64,000 bases of DNA, taken from IMG/VR virus record IMGVR_UViG_3300046804_004123, positions 40,174 to 104,173 of that record; one strand, 5' to 3'. This DNA is from a virus. Shown here one piece after another: positions 1-8,432 of this stretch (its first letter is position 1; each line of letters starts with the position of its first letter). Both the position numbers and the translations under genes were made by a program. Under the pieces are notes generated by a model that saw only the letters and a list, made by a program, of their open reading frames with translations, was not told the origin of the DNA and searched no databases.

Positions 1-530
1 ATTGATTGTGCAAGATCACCAACCCCATCAACAGTTGTTCTTCCACCTAATCTTATTGAAGGTGAATTTATATCAACTTTTGGACCATCAATAGAAATTT
101 TAGTTTCTGAATTAATACTAACACCACTTGCACAATTTATAGATAATTTAGCAGAATTTATTTCATATTTAACTGCGCTAACTACAAGATTTTGTCCAGC
201 TATTTCAGTAGCTCCTGGCAATTTTCCAATTCCACTTCCAGTTGGACCACCATCTGGAGCACCAGTTACTATAAGATCACCAAGTATTGTGGTTCTTCCT
301 AAAAATTTACTTTCTCCAGTTACATTAAGTGCTTGTGGGTTTGTGGCATTTGCACCAACAGTTAATGAAGCATTTACAACTTTATTAAATGCAGATCCAA
401 TAAAGCATTGAAAAATATTTGCCGATCCTGGAGGAATAAAAGACATTGGAACATTCAAAGCTGCTCCAAGAATTGGATGCGATACTTCTATATAAGAAGT
501 TGAAAAATTGTCAATATTATGAGAACTCAT
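1..530 (-). CDS. Partial virion structural protein, beta-rich (5' part only)
   Basis: The reading frame opens with ATG at 530, preceded by a GGAGAT ribosome binding site, and is still open at the left edge, giving 176 residues of an incomplete gene. The visible part is rich in Gly, Ser, Thr, Ile and Asn. Its second half has short alternating strands (for example KISIDGPKVDINSPSIRL), the style of tail needle or beta-helix proteins. It lies 11 bases downstream of another protein of the same style and ends a run of hub genes, so a baseplate or tail role is inferred. I recognise no named family. Confidence 0.7.
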   Translation of the reverse strand, partial: MSSHNIDNFSTSYIEVSHPILGAALNVPMSFIPPGSANIFQCFIGSAFNKVVNASLTVGANATNPQALNVTGESKFLGRTTILGDLIVTGAPDGGPTGSGIGKLPGATEIAGQNLVVSAVKYEINSAKLSINCASGVSINSETKISIDGPKVDINSPSIRLGGRTTVDGVGDLAQS

Positions 531-541
531 ATTTTATCTCC

Positions 542-1144
542 TTATTCCATTATTTCTACTTTACCACAAGTTTTAGAAAGTCCTTCAACAAGTTTAGACC
601 AATTTCCAGAAAGTAATTCTTTAATTGTACTTAATGAACTAACTGGACTATTTTCATTAACTTTTCCATAAAGGTTTATAAAATTTGAACTTACAACATT
701 AACTCCACTTGTTCCAGTTAAACATAATCTTGATCCAGCTAAACGAACTTCTTGAGTTGATGCAAGAATAATAAAACCGTTTGAATTTACTAAAAAATTA
801 CCTTGTTTTTCTTCTCCTGTTGTTTCTATGTGTATATTTTTTGCCTTAAGATATATTGTTCCCCTTTCAGCATTTAAAACAAGATCTCCATTTTGTGCTA
901 TGATAGATCTTCCAATTCCACCGTGTTGAGTTGGATCTAAACTATGACCAGAAACTTCATGACAAGGTCCTTGAATATGCTCAATTTTTGATCCATTTTT
1001 ATGCCAAACACAATGATTGTTTGCAGAAGTTACAATTGTAAAATCTCTTTTATCATCAAGTGTACTTGGACCTACAGGACCGCAATGAACAAATGCATGT
1101 GGATTATTTACTATTGTAAAATCTGGAGCTTGTTGTTCGGCCAT
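542..1144 (-). CDS. Putative baseplate/needle-like structural protein
   Basis: A 200-residue protein with no cysteine motif or membrane segment. From about residue 75 it reads as regular short beta strands (GDLVLNAERGTIYLKAKNIHIE, then GFIILASTQEVRLAGSRLCLTG), similar in style to the C-terminal needle of T4 gp5 and VgrG proteins. Its start abuts the stop of the upstream 892-residue gene, so the two are translated as a pair. Because the nearby gp5 homologue lacks a needle, this protein or its neighbour may supply that part; that is an inference from position and composition only. Other beta-solenoid tail proteins would look the same. Confidence 0.7.
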   Translation of the reverse strand: MAEQQAPDFTIVNNPHAFVHCGPVGPSTLDDKRDFTIVTSANNHCVWHKNGSKIEHIQGPCHEVSGHSLDPTQHGGIGRSIIAQNGDLVLNAERGTIYLKAKNIHIETTGEEKQGNFLVNSNGFIILASTQEVRLAGSRLCLTGTSGVNVVSSNFINLYGKVNENSPVSSLSTIKELLSGNWSKLVEGLSKTCGKVEIME

Positions 1145-3823
1145 TTATTTTAACACACAATCTACTACTTTTAGAAGTTTATCTGTTCCTATTTTTTGTA
1201 ATTCTCTTTTACTAAATTTTGATGCTGGAATAAATCTTAAAATTGGTCTAAATTTTGCACCAACTCCATCTACGGTATTTATCTTAATTTCAGGAAGAGT
1301 AGTAAATCCATATCCACCAGATATAATTCTGATATCAACTATTTGTCCAATTGGAGTTGTTACTAATTCAAATTCGGCATTATTATTTCCTCCAATTATT
1401 TGAACAGTATCACTTGATATATAACCACTTCCAGTATCAATAATTTCAATTTCTGAAATTTCAGATATTACATCATTTGAAGTAACAGTACCCTCATCAG
1501 TGGGAGTTTGGATGGGTGTTGATAAAGGAGTTGTTGTAGAAATAATAGGAACAATATTACTAATAATACCACTTAGATTAGATCCTGATGATGTTGGATC
1601 AATATTAGCTCCTCCACCACTCGCATCACCAGGACCTGATGGAATTGGAAATTGAATAGATGATGGACCACCACCCCCCCCTCCACTTGGACCACTTGGG
1701 CCACCTGGACCACTTGGGCCACCTGGACCACTTGGGCCACCTGGACCACTTGGGCCATTTGGTCCACCTGGACTAGATCCTCCTCCACTTGGACCGTATG
1801 GATCACTCGGAACATCTAAAAATGATCCAGAAAGATTTGGAATAACTCCATAATCAGCTCCTCCAGGTAATTCTTTATCATCTTCTGCAAGACCAGTTAT
1901 ATCTCCTACCAAAGATAATGATCCTGAAGGTGACGTTGATGGTGAAAAATTCCAATCTGGTAGAGAAGTTGTTGGTGAAATTATAGTTATTGATGCATTT
2001 TTAGTGTCTTTATCTTTTCCCGAAGGAGCTTTAGAATTAACTGCGGTTAAAACATAAGTATTAATTAAATTTTTTCCATCACTAGGAAATACTAAATTAA
2101 TCGGTAAAACTAAAGATGCGGAACCACTGGCAATTAAATTATCATAAATTGGCACCACTGTTCCAGAAGAATCTAAAATTCCCAATGAAGTGGAAGTTGC
2201 ATTAGAAGTTGACCATGTAAATTTAATAACTTGACCGAGTTCGGCTATTTCTGGTTCGGCACCAAATCCAACTATTTTGGGAGATTCTGATGATACTGGG
2301 TCAGTAATATCAGTGGATCCATAACCTTCTGGAGATGTAACATCAACATCTAAGTAGGAAATAGTTTCTAATGCATCCCACGGAGGAACACTATTTGTTG
2401 CAGTAAGAGTAAAAGTTTTAGTAGTAATAAATTTACCTGTAGGAAAATCAACATCAGAAGAAGAAATCTTTACTTTTACGCTTCCAACAATCGGAAGATC
2501 TGTATAACCAACAATTCCCAAAGAAACTTTAGTAGCATTTGTTACTTCCCAATCCAAAGTTATTTCATTTTCTACTTGAATTGGGTTTGGTGTACCAAAA
2601 AATTTAGTTATAACTGGTTTTGGTGGAGATTGATCATTAAATCCAATTCCAGGAGTGTCTATAACAACATCTGTTACTTCTCCAGTATCTGGATCTATTT
2701 TAGTATGACCACTTGCATTTTTACCACATCCACCAGGATCAACAAAACTTACAAAAGGAGGTGATGTATATCCAGAACCTCCATAAACTAAATTAACTCC
2801 AACAACTTGCCCTATAGTATTAACAACTGCGGCACCCACAGCACCAGATCCGCCACCACCAAAAAATTGAACATCAACTCCACATGCAAAATCTCCAGAA
2901 TAACAACCCCCAGGAGAAACATATGTTCCGTTTTCATTAGAACCAAAAAAATCATTCATCCATCCATTAGCAGTTTTACCTACATTAGAACTAAAAGAAA
3001 AATTAGACCAATTGTCAGTTTTAGTATTTTGTGGTTTTCCCCAAGGTCCAGCTGCAAATTCTTTTAATTCGTTGTCACATTCTGGTTTTTCGCACAAAAA
3101 TCCTTCAAATCCAATTATATAATCTAAGACTTGGAATACCGATCCCATTACTTGTGAAATTGGTGCTAATACTTTATTAATTTGATCAAAAATTGGTCCC
3201 AAAGCATTGTCAATATCATTAAGAAGTTTATTAAGCAAAGCATTAACAAAATCTTCAACAGCACAAAAAGGTACATTAATGACTTGACCAATTAAAGCAT
3301 ACAAAAAATCTCCAACTAAATTAAATAATGCTTTGATAATATCATCAAACTTACAAAATATTTCATCTATAATTCTAGAAAGTAATGCTTTTTTTGGATT
3401 TTTTGATTGTGGTGTTTCGGAAGTATATAAAAGATCTTCTAACCCTTTTTTAACTTTTTTAAGAACCCATTCTCTAGCTCTATGAACTAATGTTTTTAAT
3501 ACGGCAACTATTTCATTAATTGTTGCTGTTATTTCTGCCTGAAGATTTGTAATTGCATTTATTGTTTGATTTACATACTTATCAAGATATTTCTTAAGTC
3601 CTTTTAATACTATAAAAAATTTTTTTAAAGATTTATATATTTGACTAACTTTATCATTTCCACAAGCATCTGCTTTTGATTGAGGAGTTTCACAAAGAGC
3701 TCGGTAAGACTCTGCAGAAAGAGTATTACAATATGCTTCCGTCACTTTAAAAGAAGGATTATTTACATCATATTCCCCTTTAAAATGTGGTAAATCAGCA
3801 TTAAATACAGGTCCTGTTGTCAT
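1145..3823 (-). CDS. Large virion structural protein with collagen-like segment
   Basis: 892 residues. The first 250 or so are helical, with amphipathic and hydrophobic stretches (a run of LLNKLLNDIDNALGPIF type). The middle has GSGYTSPPFVSF-like beta motifs, recurring near the C-terminus as GSGYISSDTVQIIGG and GGYGFTTLPEIKI. At about residues 684-714 there is a short collagen-like run of GPS/GPG triplets. It sits between the gp5-like gene (7-base gap) and the 200-residue needle-like gene, within the hub operon. Cyanomyoviruses carry large structural proteins at this place. The role is likely in the baseplate or hub, but I cannot name a T4 counterpart. Confidence 0.75.
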   Translation of the reverse strand: MTTGPVFNADLPHFKGEYDVNNPSFKVTEAYCNTLSAESYRALCETPQSKADACGNDKVSQIYKSLKKFFIVLKGLKKYLDKYVNQTINAITNLQAEITATINEIVAVLKTLVHRAREWVLKKVKKGLEDLLYTSETPQSKNPKKALLSRIIDEIFCKFDDIIKALFNLVGDFLYALIGQVINVPFCAVEDFVNALLNKLLNDIDNALGPIFDQINKVLAPISQVMGSVFQVLDYIIGFEGFLCEKPECDNELKEFAAGPWGKPQNTKTDNWSNFSFSSNVGKTANGWMNDFFGSNENGTYVSPGGCYSGDFACGVDVQFFGGGGSGAVGAAVVNTIGQVVGVNLVYGGSGYTSPPFVSFVDPGGCGKNASGHTKIDPDTGEVTDVVIDTPGIGFNDQSPPKPVITKFFGTPNPIQVENEITLDWEVTNATKVSLGIVGYTDLPIVGSVKVKISSSDVDFPTGKFITTKTFTLTATNSVPPWDALETISYLDVDVTSPEGYGSTDITDPVSSESPKIVGFGAEPEIAELGQVIKFTWSTSNATSTSLGILDSSGTVVPIYDNLIASGSASLVLPINLVFPSDGKNLINTYVLTAVNSKAPSGKDKDTKNASITIISPTTSLPDWNFSPSTSPSGSLSLVGDITGLAEDDKELPGGADYGVIPNLSGSFLDVPSDPYGPSGGGSSPGGPNGPSGPGGPSGPGGPSGPGGPSGPSGGGGGGPSSIQFPIPSGPGDASGGGANIDPTSSGSNLSGIISNIVPIISTTTPLSTPIQTPTDEGTVTSNDVISEISEIEIIDTGSGYISSDTVQIIGGNNNAEFELVTTPIGQIVDIRIISGGYGFTTLPEIKINTVDGVGAKFRPILRFIPASKFSKRELQKIGTDKLLKVVDCVLK

Positions 3824-3829
3824 ACTTTC

Positions 3830-4333
3830 TTATTGATTAAAAAAACTTGAAGGTGGTTTTGGAAAAGATTGTGAAGGTTTTTCACCTGGAGCTTTGCTTC
3901 CTAATTTATGATATAATTGAGGTTGAATAGCGTTATACCAATTTAAAGTTCTTTTAAATTCAGAGCTTTTTTTCTGTTCTGCTTGGGATTGTGTAATTTC
4001 ATATTTTGGATCACTTCTACCAAACACACCTAAAATTAACGGTATTGGTTTTACGTGAGAATTATTCATAAAAATTCCAACAACCCATTCTCCACCAGTA
4101 ATACCTATGCTCATTCTATTTAGAGCACCATGACTTGTTGATCTTAATATAATTGCCCAGGGCAAATCTTCGTCTTTAATTTTATTTCCTTCAGATGGGT
4201 GAAGACCAAGAATTCTAATTTTTACTCTATCCCCCCACCCGTTTGGATCTTGCATATTAATAGTTTGTCCTAAAGGAACTTGTCCTATAAACCAATTTGG
4301 AGGTGATTTTCCAAAAAAACTAGGATCAAACAT
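3830..4333 (-). CDS. gp5: Baseplate hub protein, gp5 OB-fold domain without lysozyme
   Basis: 167 residues matching the N-terminal OB-fold of T4 gp5, the cell-puncturing hub protein. The key stretch is a WFIGQV start, then DRVKIRILGLHP, LPWAIILRSTS, and the closing GEWVVGIFM and PLILGVFGR strands, the same order as in T4. T4 gp5 then continues with a lysozyme domain and a triple beta-helix; this protein ends soon after with a Pro-rich tail, so both are absent. The wall-degrading function may have moved to the RlpA-domain protein two genes upstream. It follows the hub gene by 9 bases. Confidence 0.85.
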   Translation of the reverse strand: MFDPSFFGKSPPNWFIGQVPLGQTINMQDPNGWGDRVKIRILGLHPSEGNKIKDEDLPWAIILRSTSHGALNRMSIGITGGEWVVGIFMNNSHVKPIPLILGVFGRSDPKYEITQSQAEQKKSSEFKRTLNWYNAIQPQLYHKLGSKAPGEKPSQSFPKPPSSFFNQ

Positions 4334-4342
4334 TTTTTTTAT

Positions 4343-5632
4343 TTAACTACTTTTATATATTCCAAATGTATCACGAACTATTCTTAATGATGTATAAGAA
4401 TATCTTGAAGTAAAATTATGACACAGATGAGTAATAAGATATTTTCCACTCTGCAATTGTCCTATTGATCCAGAACTTAAATTTTCGGAAGATATTTTTG
4501 CAAATTGACACTCTATAGTATCACCTGCCTTTAATTTTAAATTACAAGGAATTGTAATATCCAAAACTTGAGACATCAATAAATTATACCTCATTAAAGA
4601 TTGTGGAAGATAAAATCTTTGATTGTTAGTAACAACTGTGCTTATACCAGGATCATTAAGACCTGAATCTAATATGAAAAAATTAGTTCTTGTAAAATTT
4701 TCATTTTCATTAAAAACTTCAGAATAATCAGTATAATTATTCAAAGTTTCAAATCCAAGACTTGATAAATTAATAAATTCTTGTTTATATTCAAAACTAC
4801 TGAGATCAAAAGATATATTTTTAGTTCTGAAAAGACCAGATCTCAAATCATTAGTAAGGTTTGAATTGTTTTTATAACTTGGTGAATTTAAAATTCTATA
4901 ATTAACTTCAGTACCTTCAATATGACTTTGTGAAATTTGATGATACTTATAAGTTTCTACGGGACTTGATTTTACCAAAGTATCTAATGCTTTGAAATGA
5001 AGTCCTTCTTTAGTTTCCCAAAAAAAGAATCCTGGACCACCAGATGTAGAAACAGATCTAGATGCCATTTCTATACAAATATCAAATGCTCTTTGACCCA
5101 AACCATTAATAGAATCACTATTTGATGTGGAATCAATATCTAATTTATCTTCCGAAACTTTTAATTCATCCACTAAAAGTTTTTTTATGGAACTTGAAAT
5201 GGTATTATAATATTTTGAATAAATGTTAGAATTTTCATTATCAATTGAATATTTGGAAACTAATCTAAGAACAACAGATTCTCTCTGATTGTTTTCTTGA
5301 AATATAGGAATTGGATTAGAAACATATAATGGATTTGAAGTAAAATCAAGTTGACCAGAAGCATTTTCTATTTTAAAAGAAATTTTTTCTCTTCCTCTAC
5401 CTTGAATGGGAAGTGCCTCTAATAAAGTTCCCGTTCTCTCCTGAACATCTACAGATTTATTTGATTTAGCAAGATCACCAGTATCAACATAAGTTAAAGA
5501 CCCAGTAATTACTGGTGAAAAAATACTTTCATAATATGAGAAATTCACAGTTTTCCAATCTATAAAAATACTAGTATCATCTCTAGTAATTTTAATTTCT
5601 TTATATTGAGAAGGTCTTGAAAAACTTGACAT
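4343..5632 (-). CDS. Baseplate hub protein, gp27-like
   Basis: 429 residues, close to T4 gp27 (391). The N-terminus (KEIKITRDDTSIFIDWKTV, then SPVITGSLTYVDTG) and the C-terminal half (LKAGDTIECQF, GKYLITHLCHNF) have the beta-barrel style of gp27/gp44-type hub proteins, which form the trimeric platform under the tail tube. Position supports this: it lies directly before the gp5 OB-fold gene, its usual partner, and just after the large RlpA-domain protein with a 4-base gap. The assignment rests on fold-like features and synteny, not on a sharp motif. Confidence 0.65.
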   Translation of the reverse strand: MSSFSRPSQYKEIKITRDDTSIFIDWKTVNFSYYESIFSPVITGSLTYVDTGDLAKSNKSVDVQERTGTLLEALPIQGRGREKISFKIENASGQLDFTSNPLYVSNPIPIFQENNQRESVVLRLVSKYSIDNENSNIYSKYYNTISSSIKKLLVDELKVSEDKLDIDSTSNSDSINGLGQRAFDICIEMASRSVSTSGGPGFFFWETKEGLHFKALDTLVKSSPVETYKYHQISQSHIEGTEVNYRILNSPSYKNNSNLTNDLRSGLFRTKNISFDLSSFEYKQEFINLSSLGFETLNNYTDYSEVFNENENFTRTNFFILDSGLNDPGISTVVTNNQRFYLPQSLMRYNLLMSQVLDITIPCNLKLKAGDTIECQFAKISSENLSSGSIGQLQSGKYLITHLCHNFTSRYSYTSLRIVRDTFGIYKSS

Positions 5633-5636
5633 GTTT

Positions 5637-8426
5637 TTATGAAAGTGTAGATCTTAAACTTCTTGAAGCAGAAGAATTTTGTGAAATATAAATTGGAACT
5701 ATTTGGGTTGGACCAGGAACAGGTTGTGGAACAACTTTTTCTATTACTGCCACAGTTGGTCTATCTATGACAGTCACAGAAGCATTTCCACCATCAAAAT
5801 CATTTTGATGAAGACGCATTTGCTCTAAAGCTCGTTCTTCAGGACTTTTTCTCTTTTTATTAAGTTCATATTGCAAATAATTTTGTATATCTTTAAGTAA
5901 TTTTAAATTAGAACCTTTAGTATCATAAGCAGATTGAAATAATCCTGTTCCAAAAATACCTCTAGTATCTTTAATTTCCAGTTTACCATCTATAATTTCT
6001 AAAGATAAATTTTGTTGTCCAAATATTTTTTTATCTACTCCCAGATCTCTCATTAAATTTGTTATATTAGTTCTTAAAGATTGGGCATTCATTTGTGCCT
6101 GTGGAGATCCTGGCTTCAAATTTGGTTGAGGTTGAGTTGAAGGTTTTAGAATTTCTATTTTTGCATTATCAACAACACCACCACGATCTGGATCTTTTTT
6201 AAGAGTTCCTGGTGGAAATCCTTTTAACTTTTCCATAGCGGTTGGACTCAAATCCAAAACTCTATCTCCAACATACGGTCCTCTATCAGTAATTGTCACA
6301 ATTACACTTCTACTACCAGAAGTAATTTTAACTTTTGTTCCAAATGGAAGTGATTTATGAGCAGCCGTTAATTCATTACCAGTATATACTGATCCACTAG
6401 CGGTTCTTTTTCCATAAAATCCTGGACCATACCAACTAATTTGTCCACTTAATGTTTGACCAGATGGGACTAAATTTGGTTTTTGTTGAGGAACAGCTCT
6501 TGTTCCTCCAGAAGCTCTTAATGAATTGGCAAATTGTACTAACTCTTGATTGGAAGCTCTAAATCCAACACCATTTAAATGGAGTGAAATGTGTGGATAT
6601 ACACCATTACTTGAACTAATACTTCTACCAGAAGCACCTTGATATCCTAATAAAGTTCCTTTTGGGATGACTTCCCCATCATTAGTTCCCTTATAAGGCA
6701 TATCTCTAAAATGCCCCATAAGAACTTCATATTCTTTATCCTTTTCTTTAAAGAAATAGGCACCATAAAATCCAAATCCATGCCCAGATGGTCCTAAAGC
6801 ATCTGGAGTTCCTTGAAGACCAACAGATGGTCCACCTTTTGTTCCCTTTTTCTTATAAATTAAATCTCTTGGAGCATAAATTGGTGTTCCTATACCTCCT
6901 GGTAAATTCATGTTTAAACCAGTTTGTTCTCCGTCAGTATCTCCAGGAGGTCCAATCCAGGCACCCGATGCAAATCCGCCAACTGCTCCAGGATCATAAT
7001 CATCTGGCGACTCTGTTTGATCATTTGGAGTTCTTCTTGATCCAGAATCTGTATCTTTATATTTCTTTCTTATATCAAGAAGATTATTATAACTCTTCAT
7101 AAAATCATTCAATAGTTTGAGATTTTTTTCTTCTCCAATTAACGTTCTTTCTTCCTTATTAACATTATTCTCAAACATCTTAAAATAATTTACAGTTTCT
7201 CTTGCCTTTCTTCCTTTTGCAGTTCCTGCTGGTGATGCGTAAGGACTTGCATAAGACTGCCCACCACTTTTAGTTGTTAAGTTAACATCAGAAGGACTAC
7301 CTCTTCCAGTTCCTTCTGACGGTGGTATATTTCCAATTCCTCTTCCAAAACCAAACATGTTACCAAAGAAGTTTCTAATTGTTCCACCAACAGAAAGTTT
7401 TTGAACTTTTTGTGCTTGATTTACTGCCTGGTATCTTTCTCGTTCTTGCTTGGTAAAACTCGCACTTTGCCAAGAGTTTGGTAATTTATTTGCAGTTCCA
7501 GATTTATCATTAGGATCCATAACACCCATAATTTTTGTTCCATTACGAGTAATAGGTGCCATAATTAATGGTTTAGCTCCTTTTACTGGTGTATTAGTTC
7601 CTGATTGTAATAATAAACTAGTTCCTGTATTGGGATTATATCCAGGTGCTGGTGCTGCTTGTGCTTTTTGTGCTCTTTGTTGTATTGATTGATTATATTG
7701 TTGAGCACCTTTTTTTACTGCAGGGTTTTGTAGTGCAGTTTTATAATTTGCATAAGTTTTTCCAGTTGTACTTGAATAATATTTCCCTTTACTTCTGGCA
7801 TATGCTTGTGCCGCTTTTGCTGGTGGTTTATAACCCAAAAATGTCATTAATGCTTTAATTCCATCATCTAATTGATTGAATAAAGTTATTGCCTTTCCAA
7901 TTTCTTTTTCTGCAGTTTTTATAGTATCAAGTGCAAATTTAAATGAACCACCAATCACGGGCATTAGGGTTTTGGTTAATTCTAAAATACCCATCATACC
8001 TTTGGCAATAATATCAAAAGCAAATTTTAAAACTTTACCTATCCATGGATTATCTTCAAAAAACTTTTTTATTTTTCCTAGTACATCTTGAAGTTTTTTA
8101 ACTATCATCGGTAAATTGTTTACCAGAATTCCTAATAAAATTATTCCAAAAAGTTCTTTTAATTTATCAATAATACTTAATGGTTTTGCCAACAACATTC
8201 CACCAATATTTTTTAATGTAGATCCAATAGTGCGTGGAGACTCAATTTTTTTCTCTTTCTCTTCAACTTTCTTTTTCTTCATTTGAAATAAAGAAAACTT
8301 TTTCTTTTCTTTTTTAATTTTATCTAATTTCTTTCTATTAAAAACTAAAAGACTTTTAATGTTAAAAATGTTTAACTTTAGTTTCTTTGTATTTTTTTCT
8401 GCTGGTTTTCTTTCTGTTAGTTTCAT
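5637..8426 (-). CDS. Giant hub/tape-measure-like protein with RlpA and degenerate M23-like domains
   Basis: 929 residues. The N-terminus is very Lys-rich with a coiled-coil, followed by a hydrophobic helix near residues 90-115 (FGIILLGILVNNLP) and a Gln/Ala-rich linker. Residues about 490-620 resemble a peptidase M23 fold (GTPIYAPRD, GHGFGFYG, PKGTLLGYQGASG, YPHISLHLNG), but the HxH signature is not intact. Residues about 660-759 are a clear RlpA-like double-psi barrel: ISWYGPGFYGKRTASG, LTAAHKSLPFGTKV and ITDRGPYVGDRVLDLS. RlpA proteins bind or cleave peptidoglycan glycans. In a phage hub this would help cross the cell wall and may replace the missing gp5 lysozyme. It shares N-terminal architecture with the upstream 876-residue protein. 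Confidence 0.8.
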   Translation of the reverse strand: MKLTERKPAEKNTKKLKLNIFNIKSLLVFNRKKLDKIKKEKKKFSLFQMKKKKVEEKEKKIESPRTIGSTLKNIGGMLLAKPLSIIDKLKELFGIILLGILVNNLPMIVKKLQDVLGKIKKFFEDNPWIGKVLKFAFDIIAKGMMGILELTKTLMPVIGGSFKFALDTIKTAEKEIGKAITLFNQLDDGIKALMTFLGYKPPAKAAQAYARSKGKYYSSTTGKTYANYKTALQNPAVKKGAQQYNQSIQQRAQKAQAAPAPGYNPNTGTSLLLQSGTNTPVKGAKPLIMAPITRNGTKIMGVMDPNDKSGTANKLPNSWQSASFTKQERERYQAVNQAQKVQKLSVGGTIRNFFGNMFGFGRGIGNIPPSEGTGRGSPSDVNLTTKSGGQSYASPYASPAGTAKGRKARETVNYFKMFENNVNKEERTLIGEEKNLKLLNDFMKSYNNLLDIRKKYKDTDSGSRRTPNDQTESPDDYDPGAVGGFASGAWIGPPGDTDGEQTGLNMNLPGGIGTPIYAPRDLIYKKKGTKGGPSVGLQGTPDALGPSGHGFGFYGAYFFKEKDKEYEVLMGHFRDMPYKGTNDGEVIPKGTLLGYQGASGRSISSSNGVYPHISLHLNGVGFRASNQELVQFANSLRASGGTRAVPQQKPNLVPSGQTLSGQISWYGPGFYGKRTASGSVYTGNELTAAHKSLPFGTKVKITSGSRSVIVTITDRGPYVGDRVLDLSPTAMEKLKGFPPGTLKKDPDRGGVVDNAKIEILKPSTQPQPNLKPGSPQAQMNAQSLRTNITNLMRDLGVDKKIFGQQNLSLEIIDGKLEIKDTRGIFGTGLFQSAYDTKGSNLKLLKDIQNYLQYELNKKRKSPEERALEQMRLHQNDFDGGNASVTVIDRPTVAVIEKVVPQPVPGPTQIVPIYISQNSSASRSLRSTLS

Positions 8427-8432
8427 GGTTTA

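Noticed and set aside
1573-1815. Frame coding repeated VAQVVQ units
   Set aside because: It is the shifted reading of the GPS/GPG collagen-like part of the 892-residue structural gene.
4334-4342. T4 late promoter before the gp5-like gene
   Set aside because: TTAAATAA is near the start, but it matches poorly and lies too close to the ATG; the AT-rich context explains it.
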